From NCBI GenBank assembly GCA_043764015.1, contig JAYUKY010000048.1:1-14441 (forward strand): DNA of 14,441 nucleotides, written 5' to 3'. Below the pieces are notes generated by a model, which made no database searches, had not been told where the DNA came from, and saw nothing but the letters and a program-made list of their open reading frames with translations. The DNA comes from JANYGM01 sp043764015 (lineage in GTDB: Bacteria; Bacteroidota; Bacteroidia; Cytophagales; Thermonemataceae). Of the stretch, positions 1 through 6,568 are shown piece after piece (the first letter of the stretch is position 1; each line of letters begins with the position of its first letter). Position numbers and translations under genes: made by a program.

Positions 1-447
1 GGCGAAATGTTAGCAAGTTATGGTTTGTCAAAAACCGTCAGAATAAGCTCTGGTCTTGCTTTAGTGGATTTTGATGCCAATGTTTTTGATAGTGGCGGCT
101 TTCAAAGTCTGAAAAATCAATACCTCCAAATTCCACTCAAAATGAGCATAGGATAAGGTTTGGGGAAGTCTAGAACAACTACAACCCAAGCTATTTTTGG
201 CGTTGGTGCATTAGGAACTTATCACCTAAAAAGTACACTAGAAGGTGCTAGCGCAACAATTACGAATAAAAATCTTACTTGGTCTATTGGTATGGTCATT
301 GATTTGGGGCTAGAATTTAGTATATATAAAAATGTGAACATAGGTATTGGCATAGAAAACCAGTTTGGACGACCTCAACTTGGAGATAACCATAAAATGA
401 GATTAACAAATAATATGATGAAATTTACTTTCATATATAAGCCGTAA
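1..447 (+). pseudogene. Outer-membrane beta-barrel protein, 3' part, interrupted by in-frame TAA
   Basis: The frame starting at base 1 is open into the window and reads as alternating amphipathic strands (for example QYLQIPLKMSIG). It hits TAA at 154-156 and then continues in the same frame, without any shift, to TAA at 445-447. The second part (FGVGALGTYHL, LEFSIYKNVNIGIGIENQFG, final MMKFTFIYKP) has the strand pattern and aromatic C-terminus of small Bacteroidota outer-membrane barrels of the porin-like OMP_b-brl type. Only a TTG at 160 could start the second part alone, and a 95-residue half-barrel would be unusual, so I read this as one gene with a nonsense codon. A single base change (TAA to TAT or TAC) would restore it. 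The 5' end lies outside the window. A sequencing error is the main alternative. The barrel assignment is from pattern, not a named family match. Confidence 0.6.
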
Positions 448-474
448 TTTTACAAACTTGTCCTACACCCAAAT

Positions 475-515
475 TAGAGGTACGAAGTACGAATTTAAAA
501 CTTTGATTATTACTA
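475..515 (+). repeat. Heptamer repeat tract with AT-rich tail, copy 1
   Basis: The tract reads GAGGTAC GAAGTAC GAATTTA in 7-base steps and is followed by an AT-rich tail ending TTGATTATTA. The same arrangement, including the tail, recurs at 3608-3651, so the two copies look homologous beyond the heptamers. It lies in the 73-base gap between the broken barrel gene and the archaemetzincin start at 521. Confidence 0.6.
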
Positions 516-520
516 AAAAA

Positions 521-1468
521 ATGAAAAAAAAATTATTCTTATTTTTATATTTATTTTCCAAATGCCGTTGCTTGTGTCTTCACAAGCAACTATTACTGTT
601 TTTGTGTTTATTTTCCTTTCAATTTCCTGTTTTTGGTCAAATTACAGGTATTGAAAAAGAGGTTTTTTTGCGTTTGCAAGAGCGTTTAGCACCTTTGCAT
701 CAGCCTGTCAAAAGGCAAGAAAATGATTGGCTTTCGCAGGTAAGCACCGACCCAAAACAACCATTTGAAGTGTTTTGCGCAGAAAATCCAGTAAAAATAG
801 ATGCTTCAAAATCAGTTATTTACATACAACCAATAGGCAAATTTAATAAACATCAAAAAAAAATCCTAAAAGAATTAGATAAGTATTTGAGCATTTTTTT
901 TGGTATGAAAGTAGTGAGTTTTAAAGAGATTTCTGATGACTTTATTCCTGCAAAAGATAGGCGCAAAATGGTATCAGAACAACTAAGAACAACGTATTTG
1001 TTGTACGAATATCTTTTGCCAAAAATACCAAAAGATGCAGCAGCTTTCATTGCCTTTACAGAAAAAGATTTGTATCCGCAAGACTCGTGGGCGTACGTTT
1101 TTGGGCAAGCCTCACTCTCACACAAGATTGGCGTGTGGTCTATGTACCGCTTTGGCAATCCAAAAACTTCTCAAAAAGTCTATAATAATTGTCAATTACT
1201 GACTTTTAAGACTGCTACACACGAAATAGGACATATTTTTGGTATTCAACATTGCCAAATGTTTCATTGTAATATGAATGGAAGTATGAATTTAGATAAT
1301 TTGGCTTTGCGCCCAACGTATTTTTGCCCTGATTGTCAGAGCAAAATCTCGTGGCGACTTAGCCTACAAATGCGCCCACAATTTGAGAAATTAGAGCGTT
1401 ATTGGCGCAAAATAGACAACCCAACAGAAGAAGAATTTTATAAATCCCAAAAAGAAAAAACCTATTGA
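521..1468 (+). CDS. Secreted archaemetzincin-family zinc metalloprotease (M54)
   Basis: The 315-residue protein carries the full archaemetzincin signature: HEIGHIFGIQHC at residues 234-245, then C250, the NMNGS Met-turn-like stretch, and a CPDC pair at 269-272. This fits HExxHxxGxxHC-x4-C...CxxC, in which the three His bind the catalytic zinc, E235 is the general base and the four Cys hold a second zinc. Well-studied archaemetzincins are mostly cytosolic. This one begins with a long signal-like region (about residues 1-39, ending PVFG before Q40), so export to the periplasm or outside is inferred. I start at the ATG at 521, not the in-frame TTG at 458, because only the ATG gives a basic-hydrophobic signal sequence. 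The signal region has an odd doubled hydrophobic core (LFLFLYLFS and LLLFLCLFS) around a Cys/basic linker. Substrate unknown. It is followed by a heptamer hairpin and a terminator. Confidence 0.88.
   Translation: MKKKLFLFLYLFSKCRCLCLHKQLLLFLCLFSFQFPVFGQITGIEKEVFLRLQERLAPLHQPVKRQENDWLSQVSTDPKQPFEVFCAENPVKIDASKSVIYIQPIGKFNKHQKKILKELDKYLSIFFGMKVVSFKEISDDFIPAKDRRKMVSEQLRTTYLLYEYLLPKIPKDAAAFIAFTEKDLYPQDSWAYVFGQASLSHKIGVWSMYRFGNPKTSQKVYNNCQLLTFKTATHEIGHIFGIQHCQMFHCNMNGSMNLDNLALRPTYFCPDCQSKISWRLSLQMRPQFEKLERYWRKIDNPTEEEFYKSQKEKTY
567..590 (+). repeat. Perfect 10-bp hairpin inside the signal-peptide coding region
   Basis: GTTGCTTGTG (567-576) and CACAAGCAAC (581-590) are exact reverse complements around the loop TCTT. 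The palindrome encodes the odd linker between the two hydrophobic stretches of the archaemetzincin leader. It keeps the frame, and may be a small inserted palindromic unit. Confidence 0.7.
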
Positions 1469-1473
1469 AATAC

Positions 1474-1547
1474 AAGGTAGGAAGTTTGAGGTACGAGGTA
1501 TGAAAAGACAAATTTCGTACCTCGTACTTCAAACTTCGTACTTCAAA
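1474..1547. repeat. Heptamer repeat tract forming a 25-bp hairpin
   Basis: Two 7-base repeat tracts lie in inverted orientation: 1481-1505 pairs with 1513-1537 over 25 positions with two mismatches and a 7-base loop. The right arm reads TCGTACC TCGTACT TCAAACT TCGTACT TCAAAAG in strict 7-base steps. It starts a few bases after the archaemetzincin stop codon. Confidence 0.75.
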
Positions 1548-1657
1548 AGGGCTTCTAGTGTGGATTGGTAGTGAGGTTTTCTGCCTGCAATTATTGTGTA
1601 TTGTATTGAATTGTTTTCTAAAATATTTCCCATTTGCAGTATAAATTACAAAAAACA

Positions 1658-1692
1658 TAAAAACGCCCAGAATCTTTCAATTTTGGGCGTTT
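1658..1692 (-). terminator. Hairpin terminator of the lipocalin-like gene, possibly bidirectional
   Basis: AAACGCCCA (1661-1669) pairs perfectly with TGGGCGTTT (1684-1692). Read on the minus strand the GC-rich stem is followed by a T-rich run (TTTTTATGTTTTTT), as in an intrinsic terminator. The flanking genes converge here, so it may also stop plus-strand transcription, though the plus side has only a short T run. Confidence 0.7.
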
Positions 1693-1766
1693 ACGGTTAT
1701 TTAAGTGTAGTGAAAAAAGTTTTTATTTTCTGATAATTAATATTTTATACCCAGTTAAAAATTATT

Positions 1767-2261
1767 TCAAAATAGGCTTAACATTGACTTTTTTTTGTCT
1801 TTTCTCATTTCTAATTTTGCAGCAAAAGTGTTGTGTGCTTGTGGTTCTGCAGCCTCATAAATAAGGTGAAGTTCGTCATTATGATATGAGAGTTCAAAAT
1901 GAAATTCACTTGTTTGGTTATACAAATGTATTTCATTGGGTTTGTCGTCTTCTATAGTCCAGCGTCCATTTTCTGGAAGATGTAAGTGTTTGCTCGCACC
2001 ATTGCTTACACGAGGGAGCGTACTTGGAGCTAAAATAATGAAGCTACCATCTCTATTTAATGTAAGACTTGCATCTCCTTCAAAGTCAAAATTCTGGTGT
2101 CCACTGACATTATGAATGTGCCAAGTGTGGCTAATTAAATCTTTTTTACTGCTTATTATGTTAGAATCAGGCTTTTCTCCACAACTCATAAAAAATAGAC
2201 TACTAACAATAACTGTTAGAAATAAGCGAAATATCAACATATTTAGATGTAAGGTTTTCAT
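1767..2261 (-). CDS. Lipocalin-like lipoprotein
   Basis: The 164-residue protein starts with a hydrophobic leader and a lipobox-like SLFFMSC whose Cys (residue 27) would be lipidated, so it is probably anchored in a periplasm-facing membrane. The rest (TWHIHNVSG, FDFEGDASLTLNRDGSFII, NGRWTIEDD, HLYNQ, FHFELSYHNDELHLIYEA) follows the pattern of short Bacteroidota lipocalin-like domains: a W near the start, a DGSF turn and a GxW strand. These form a small beta-barrel, usually with unknown ligand. A second Met at residue 8 could be the true start; the lipobox remains in either case. The C-terminus is Lys-rich (RKDKKKS). It lies 233 bases downstream of the transglycosylase on the same strand and probably has its own promoter. 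The family call is by pattern only. Confidence 0.72.
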   Translation of the reverse strand: MKTLHLNMLIFRLFLTVIVSSLFFMSCGEKPDSNIISSKKDLISHTWHIHNVSGHQNFDFEGDASLTLNRDGSFIILAPSTLPRVSNGASKHLHLPENGRWTIEDDKPNEIHLYNQTSEFHFELSYHNDELHLIYEAAEPQAHNTFAAKLEMRKDKKKSMLSLF

Positions 2262-2418
2262 TATTTTGGTTTAATACACAATGCTTTACGTAGGTTTTTA
2301 AATAAGGTTGCATTTTTTTGGAAAAAACAGAAAGTTTTAATAAAAAATATAATTTATAAAAAAACACCAAAAAGAATGTTTTAACTTTGATTGTGGGTGC
2401 TTAATGGGAGTGAGGATA

Positions 2419-2452
2419 CAAAAGTATGAAAATTAAGAACTTAGTAACCAAA
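2419..2452 (-). promoter_or_regulatory. Possible promoter for the lipocalin-like lipoprotein
   Basis: On the minus strand, TACTTTTG (2426-2419) matches the Bacteroidota -7 form TAnnTTTG, with TTTG 22 bases upstream (2452-2449). The spacing is longer than the usual 19 and the leader would be about 150 bases, so this is weak. Confidence 0.3.
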
Positions 2453-2494
2453 GTTTTACATTTATACTTTACATCTCTTATTCCGTATCTTTTC

Positions 2495-3451
2495 CTAATT
2501 TGGAGTTGCTGTGCTATCTACACGCAAAGGCGCATTTGGTTTATAGTCTTTGGGGAGCGTAATGACATAATTTTTTCCTTGTTTTACAGTCAATTTTTTG
2601 GTACGCAACCAAGGATTATATTCTTTCACAATTTTATAGGTAACTTTCTCATTTACAGCCCATTCTGCCAAATCTTCAATAGATTTATTGATATTTACAG
2701 TACGTGTAGGTACTTGTGGCGCATTTCCCACACGTACATAACCATATTTTTCTGGGTTTTCGTAAATATCTTTAAAAGCAATGGCACGCATCACATAACG
2801 AGATGTTTCTGGATTAAGGTACAAATCATAGTAAGAATTTACCCTTTGGTAAGCTAAAACCCCTTCTATTCCGCCCATTCCCATATTATAGGCGGCAGCC
2901 ACAAGTGTCCAATTTTTAAATTTACTGTGTGCTTGCTTAAAATATTTAACGGCAGCGTAGGCAGATTTTATAGGATTATAGCGTTCATCAACGTCTTCTG
3001 ATACTTCTAAGCCTGTTTCTGCAGCTGCATCAGGCATAAACTGCCAAAAACCAGTTGCACCAGCGGGAGAAATAACATTAGTCAGCGTGCTTTCTATGAT
3101 AGGAATATACTTGAAATCAGCAGGAATACCATTATCAGTAAGTATTTTTTCAAATTGAGGCAACCAAAAAGCGGCACGTTTGATGACAAGCGCAGTGTTT
3201 GCGTGCCAAAAAGCGTTTACATAAAATTCTCTATCCACACGAGAAAGCACCTCTGCATCTTCCAAAGGCACTTTTTCACCTGCAAAAAATAACTCTTTTG
3301 GAATTTCTACTATTATTTTCTCTTTGAATTGATAGGCTTTTTCTTCTAAAATATAGCTTGGAGTACGTTTTGAGGCTATTTTTTCGTAGATTGTATTTGC
3401 TATCAGCCCCAAAACAAGCAACAATAACACGCCAAACTGAATATTTTTCAT
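2495..3451 (-). CDS. Lytic transglycosylase, SLT/MltD-like, membrane-anchored or secreted
   Basis: This 318-residue enzyme would cleave the MurNAc-GlcNAc bond of peptidoglycan, forming 1,6-anhydro ends. The N-terminus (residues 4-20) is a signal or anchor segment without a lipobox Cys. The SLT domain spans about residues 95-230. It shows IPIIES with the catalytic Glu at 120, the SPAGATGFWQFMP stretch (128-140) and AAAYNMGMGG (185-194), all standard for family 1 transglycosylases. MltD proteins end in LysM repeats. Here the tail (about 250-300) contains only a degenerate LysM-like stretch, INKSIEDLAEW...YNPWL...LTVKQGKNYVITLP, so wall binding may be weak. The start is the ATG followed directly by a hydrophobic core. 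The gene stands alone between two gaps; the 5' gap holds the MITE-like element. Confidence 0.88.
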   Translation of the reverse strand: MKNIQFGVLLLLVLGLIANTIYEKIASKRTPSYILEEKAYQFKEKIIVEIPKELFFAGEKVPLEDAEVLSRVDREFYVNAFWHANTALVIKRAAFWLPQFEKILTDNGIPADFKYIPIIESTLTNVISPAGATGFWQFMPDAAAETGLEVSEDVDERYNPIKSAYAAVKYFKQAHSKFKNWTLVAAAYNMGMGGIEGVLAYQRVNSYYDLYLNPETSRYVMRAIAFKDIYENPEKYGYVRVGNAPQVPTRTVNINKSIEDLAEWAVNEKVTYKIVKEYNPWLRTKKLTVKQGKNYVITLPKDYKPNAPLRVDSTATPN

Positions 3452-3607
3452 TAATTTATTTTATTGTAAAAAGAACTTTCCGAAAGTCATAGACTATTTA
3501 TGAAGTATTCTTATTGTATTTTTTCGTAATGCATAATGAACTTTGTTGCAATGGTACTATTCTTGTTTACAGTTACCTTTTTAAATTTCTTGTAGCAAAC
3601 TTTTAGG

Positions 3608-3651
3608 AAGAGGTACGAAATAAGAAGTACGAGTATAAAATATTGATTATT
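3608..3651 (+). repeat. Heptamer repeat tract with AT-rich tail, copy 2
   Basis: The tract reads GAGGTAC GAAATAA GAAGTAC GAGTATA, followed by a tail ending TTGATTATTA. Units and tail match the copy at 475-515. The MITE-like element is inserted just after this tail. Confidence 0.6.
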
Positions 3652-3660
3652 AAATTATTA

Positions 3661-3824
3661 GTTGCTGTAAAAGTTCCGTTGCAAATTTTGTGTAGGAACA
3701 CGCTGTGGCGTGTTCTTGCGCTGGGTAATGTTCCTATTTGCAAAGATTTCGCTAGATTCAGAACACGCCACGGCGTGTTCCTACGTTTATAAATACATTT
3801 TTGCAACGAAATTTTTACAGTAAC
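3661..3824. mobile_element. MITE-like element, 164 bp, non-coding
   Basis: The ends are inverted repeats: the left starts GTTGCTGTAAAAGTTCCGTT and the right, read inward on the opposite strand, starts GTTACTGTAAAAATTTCGTT. They agree over about 25 bases with few mismatches. Inside each end lies a palindrome (GAACACGC...GCGTGTTC, near 3696-3713 and 3759-3780), again mutually inverted. The direct repeat AATTATTA flanks the element at 3653-3660 and 3825-3832, consistent with an 8-bp target-site duplication, although in AT-rich sequence this could partly be chance. No transposase is encoded, so it would need to be moved in trans. The parent family is not identifiable here. Confidence 0.72.
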
Positions 3825-3889
3825 AATTATTATAAAAATAAAAAGAGGAGATTATTTAATTCCAGTTTCTTACAAAATCATAAGTTTTA

Positions 3890-3927
3890 ATTCATATTTT
3901 TGTTTTTATGAAAACGAAAATATGAAT
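3890..3927 (-). terminator. Hairpin downstream of RNase Y
   Basis: TTCATATTTTTGTTTT (3891-3906) pairs with AAAACGAAAATATGAA (3911-3926), with one G-T pair and loop TATG. It lies about 45 bases after the RNase Y stop. The stem is AT-rich and lacks a strong T run, so it is a moderate candidate for terminator or 3' end processing. Confidence 0.45.
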
Positions 3928-3969
3928 GAAGACTATTTTCTTAATACGAATTTTCGTAACTGAAAAATA

Positions 3970-5589
3970 TTATTTTGCAAAACTCACAGCTCTCATTTCT
4001 CTGATAACGGTTACTTTGATTTGTCCTGGATATTGCATTTCAGTTTCTATTTTCTGTGCAATTTCAAATGAAAGCATACTTGCACGTTCGTCTGTGATGT
4101 GTTCAGCATCAACAATAACACGCAGTTCTCTACCTGCTTGAATAGCATAACATTTCAAAACGCCACTAAAACCTGTTGCCAAACTTTCCAATTCTTTCAG
4201 CCTTTTGATGTAAGATTCTACCATTTCTCGTCTTGCACCTGGACGTGAGCCTGAAACCGCATCACAAACCTGAATAATAGGAGAGAGGATAGAAGTCATT
4301 TCTATCTCGTCGTGATGTGCGCCAATAGCATTACAAACTTCTGGGTGTTCCTTGTATTTGAGGGCAAGTTCCATACCCAAAATAGCGTGAGGGAGTTCTG
4401 GTTGGTCTGGAACAACTTTTCCAATGTCGTGCAAAAGTCCTGCACGTTTTGCAAGTTTCACATTTAAACCCAATTCTGCTGCCAAAATAGCACAAAGATT
4501 AGCTACCTCTCGTGAGTGTTGCAGGAGATTTTGACCATATGAAGACCTGAAACGCATACGTCCCACGAGTTTAATAAGTTCTGGGTGCAAGCCGTGAATA
4601 CCCAAATCAATAGCTGTTCTTTCGCCTATTTCAATGATTTCGTCTTCTATTTGTTTTTGTGTTTTAGCTACAATCTCCTCAATACGAGCAGGGTGAATAC
4701 GTCCATCTTGTACCAAACGGTGCAACGAAAGTCTAGCAATTTCACGTCTAACGGGGTCAAAACCCGAAATAATGATAGCCTCTGGGGTATCATCAACAAT
4801 GATTTCCACGCCTGTTGCTTGTTCCAACGCCCTAATATTTCGTCCTTCACGACCAATAATTTTACCTTTTACCTCATCAGACTCAATATTAAAAATAGAA
4901 ACGCTATTTTCAATGGCGTGTTCTGTTGCGGTACGTTGCAAAGTTTCAATAACGAGTTTTTTAGCACGTTTTGTTACGGTGCTTTTTGCCTCTTCCATCA
5001 TATCTTTGATGTAATTAGCGGCACGAGTTTGCGCTTCTGCTTTAAGGTTCTCAACAAGTTCATTTTTTGCTTCTTCCGCAGAAAGTCCTGCGACTTTCTC
5101 CAAAGCCTCTAAATGTTGAGAATGTGCTTTCTCTAAATCTTGCTGTTTTTTGATAAAAATATCTTTTTGCGCTTGGGTTTGCTCTTCTGCTTGCGTGAGT
5201 TCTGTTTCACGTTTTTTGATTTGCTCTTGACTTTTATTCAGCAAAAGTTCCTTTTGTTTTACCTTGTTTTCGTTTGTAATAATAAGGTTTTTCTTTTTAT
5301 TTGCTTCATTTTCAAACTCAATTTTCTCTTGGTCAAGCTTGATTTTGAGTTGCAAAAAATTTTCTTTTGCGGAGATTTCTTTTTCTTTTCTGATAGTTTC
5401 AGATTTTAATTCTGATTCTTTTCTAAGAATTTCAGCTTTGGCAGTAGCTTCTCTAAGGATATTGTCACCTCGTGATTTTAGCTCTTCTTCTCTGCTAGAA
5501 AATATTTTGAGAAGTAAAAAACGCCCAATGGCAATTCCTGCTACAAGCGAGATAATTGCAGTAATAATAATATAAATTTCTGTTGTCAT
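3970..5589 (-). CDS. rny: Ribonuclease Y
   Basis: This 539-residue endoribonuclease initiates mRNA decay from the inner membrane. The order of parts is typical: an N-terminal membrane helix (about residues 5-28), a long charged coiled coil (about 31-200), a KH RNA-binding domain with GKIIGREGRN at 242-251, and an HD metal-dependent phosphohydrolase domain with LLHDIGK (His387-Asp388), followed by HHDE and the conserved SRPGAR (448-453). I start at the ATG at 5589 because MTTEIYIIITAII gives the membrane helix directly; 16 further in-frame codons upstream have no family counterpart. It lies 91 bases after zapA on the same strand, a common Bacteroidota arrangement, and is probably co-transcribed with it. 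Nothing in the sequence suggests loss of function. Confidence 0.97.
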   Translation of the reverse strand: MTTEIYIIITAIISLVAGIAIGRFLLLKIFSSREEELKSRGDNILREATAKAEILRKESELKSETIRKEKEISAKENFLQLKIKLDQEKIEFENEANKKKNLIITNENKVKQKELLLNKSQEQIKKRETELTQAEEQTQAQKDIFIKKQQDLEKAHSQHLEALEKVAGLSAEEAKNELVENLKAEAQTRAANYIKDMMEEAKSTVTKRAKKLVIETLQRTATEHAIENSVSIFNIESDEVKGKIIGREGRNIRALEQATGVEIIVDDTPEAIIISGFDPVRREIARLSLHRLVQDGRIHPARIEEIVAKTQKQIEDEIIEIGERTAIDLGIHGLHPELIKLVGRMRFRSSYGQNLLQHSREVANLCAILAAELGLNVKLAKRAGLLHDIGKVVPDQPELPHAILGMELALKYKEHPEVCNAIGAHHDEIEMTSILSPIIQVCDAVSGSRPGARREMVESYIKRLKELESLATGFSGVLKCYAIQAGRELRVIVDAEHITDERASMLSFEIAQKIETEMQYPGQIKVTVIREMRAVSFAK

Positions 5590-5680
5590 TTTTCTATTTT
5601 GGTGATTTGTGTTGAATATATGAAATATTTTGCACAAGCCAAAGAGCGAAAGATAGATTATATTTTTTGAGTATATAAAT

Positions 5681-5971
5681 TTAAATAATTGTATCTATTG
5701 TATGATTGATATTAGTGATTTTAGCAAGGAAAACTTTTTTGAGTTCTTCCAATTCTGTTTCCACAGCTAATTTGCTCATCATCAAATCAATGGCAAGCAT
5801 AGCAAGTAAATCTTGTTTATCTTGGATATTGAATTCATTTTTATAGTCTTTGAGTTTTTCGTTAATAGCTTTTGCCACAATGCGTAATTTTTCCTCTTCC
5901 TGCATCTCTACTTGCATAGGGTACTCTCTATCAGCAATTTTAAGGTTTATGGAAAGGACTTGGTTATACAT
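5681..5971 (-). CDS. zapA: Cell division protein ZapA
   Basis: The 96-residue protein has the ZapA layout: an N-terminal strand region (VLSINLKIADREYPMQV), an EEEKLRIVAKAINEKL helix and a C-terminal coiled coil (LLAMLAIDLMMSKLAVETELEELKKVF). ZapA binds FtsZ and bundles its filaments at the division ring. The chosen ATG at 5971 (MYNQVLSINLKI) matches the usual start. An in-frame upstream ATG at 6019 would encode the heptamer repeat as protein (TIHNPQLTT) and is rejected. The heptamer tract ends three bases before the start codon, and no Shine-Dalgarno sequence is visible. Its neighbours are the coiled-coil protein upstream and RNase Y downstream. Confidence 0.92.
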   Translation of the reverse strand: MYNQVLSINLKIADREYPMQVEMQEEEKLRIVAKAINEKLKDYKNEFNIQDKQDLLAMLAIDLMMSKLAVETELEELKKVFLAKITNINHTIDTII

Positions 5972-5973
5972 TT

Positions 5974-6004
5974 TAGTTGTGAGTTGTGGGTTGTGAATTG
6001 TGAG
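5974..6004 (-). repeat. Heptamer repeat tract in the zapA leader
   Basis: On the minus strand the tract reads CTCACAA TTCACAA CCCACAA CTCACAA CT in 7-base steps, ending three bases before the zapA start. Positions 5975-6004 match the complement of 6133-6162 at 28 of 30 bases, so the two tracts form an inverted pair around a 128-base loop. Confidence 0.75.
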
Positions 6005-6123
6005 TGAAATACAATTCATAACTTTGATAAAGGCTAATTTTATTATAATAATTTAGTTTTGATTTTAAAATTTTGTTGGTATTGTTATCTTTTGTTGAAG
6101 TTAAACACTTTAAACCAATCTTT

Positions 6124-6176
6124 TGTATTTAACTCACAATTCATAACTCACAACTCACAACTCACAACTCACAACT
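6124..6176 (+). repeat. Heptamer repeat tract after the coiled-coil gene
   Basis: The tract reads CTCACAA TTCATAA and then CTCACAA repeated, and ends a few bases from the stop codon of the coiled-coil gene at 6182. Its first 20 bases, TGTATTTAACTCACAATTCA (6124-6143), are identical to 8894-8913 in front of gmd. It pairs with 5975-6004. Confidence 0.78.
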
Positions 6177-6181
6177 ACTTA

Positions 6182-6478
6182 TTATTTGCTCAAAAACGTG
6201 ATACACTTTTCTGTTTCGTTGATATATTCGTCTAATTTATCTCTTAACTCTGCTGCTTCTTTGGCATCTGGTGCTATTTTTGCTACTATTTTACTGATTT
6301 TGTACTGATTTTGAAAATTATTGATTTGTGCATTTTGTTTCTTCACAAATCCTTTTAATTCTGTATTTTCTTCCCTAGCCATACCCAATTCCACTTGCGA
6401 GAGGGCATATTTTTCTGAAAGCAACTGTATTTTTTGCTCCATAATCTCTAATAAACCATAAATATTGGTATTTTCCAT
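6182..6478 (-). CDS. Small coiled-coil protein upstream of zapA (ZapB-like position)
   Basis: The 98-residue protein is almost entirely helical and charged. A heptad-like region (residues about 8-60, MEQKIQLLSEKYALSQVELG onward) is followed by a short linker with APDAKEAAELRDKLDEYINE and a C-terminal helix. It has no signal peptide, membrane helix or catalytic motif. Bacteroidota commonly carry a gene of this size immediately upstream of zapA. By position and shape it could be a ZapA partner at the division ring, comparable in role to ZapB, but sequence similarity to ZapB cannot be judged here. Function in division is inferred from context. It is read after yebC and before zapA on the same strand, with repeat-filled gaps of 90 and 210 bases. 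Confidence 0.8.
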   Translation of the reverse strand: MENTNIYGLLEIMEQKIQLLSEKYALSQVELGMAREENTELKGFVKKQNAQINNFQNQYKISKIVAKIAPDAKEAAELRDKLDEYINETEKCITFLSK

Positions 6479-6531
6479 AGTAAAGTCAATTATGAATTGA
6501 AAATTACGAACTACGTTTTTTGTGGGTATGG

Positions 6532-6568
6532 ACTTCGTACCTCACACTTCGTATTTCGTACCTCAAAA
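6532..6568 (-). repeat. Heptamer repeat tract abutting the yebC stop codon
   Basis: The plus strand reads CTTCGTA CCTCACA CTTCGTA TTTCGTA CCTCAAA in 7-base steps and touches the yebC stop codon. On the coding strand TTTTGAGGTACGAA follows the stop, exactly as after the START-like gene at 12128. Confidence 0.75.

Larger units (their letters stand above)
3452..3969. other. 518-base gap between transglycosylase and RNase Y genes, filled with repeats
   Basis: No convincing gene lies here. It holds a small palindrome ACTTTCCGAAAGT near 3476-3488 just upstream of the transglycosylase start, a heptamer tract (3608-3651), the MITE-like element with its flanking duplications (3653-3832) and a hairpin (3890-3927) behind RNase Y. 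I found no clear TTTG-N19-TAnnTTTG promoter for the transglycosylase gene. Confidence 0.6.

Noticed and set aside
160..447. Independent small gene starting at TTG 160
   Set aside because: It is in the same frame as the upstream barrel part, lacks a signal peptide and starts mid-barrel; a nonsense-interrupted gene explains it better.
458..520. TTG start for a longer archaemetzincin
   Set aside because: It would translate the heptamer repeat and bury the signal peptide; the ATG at 521 gives a normal basic-hydrophobic start.
2426..2857. Plus-strand open frame opposite the transglycosylase
   Set aside because: It is antisense to a clear SLT-domain gene and has the Phe/Ile-rich composition of a shadow frame. 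The same holds for open frames opposite RNase Y (4585-5112) and gmd (9587-10045).
3603..3806. Small minus-strand gene of about 67 residues
   Set aside because: It lies almost wholly within the MITE-like element and its palindromes, and its sequence resembles no protein.
5590..5680. 6S RNA between zapA and rny
   Set aside because: A 6S gene adjoins zapA in some bacteria, but this gap is only 91 bases, AT-rich and without the long hairpin expected.
6124..6176. CRISPR-like array
   Set aside because: Units are 7 bases, tandem and without spacers, and no cas genes are near. They are simple tandem repeats.
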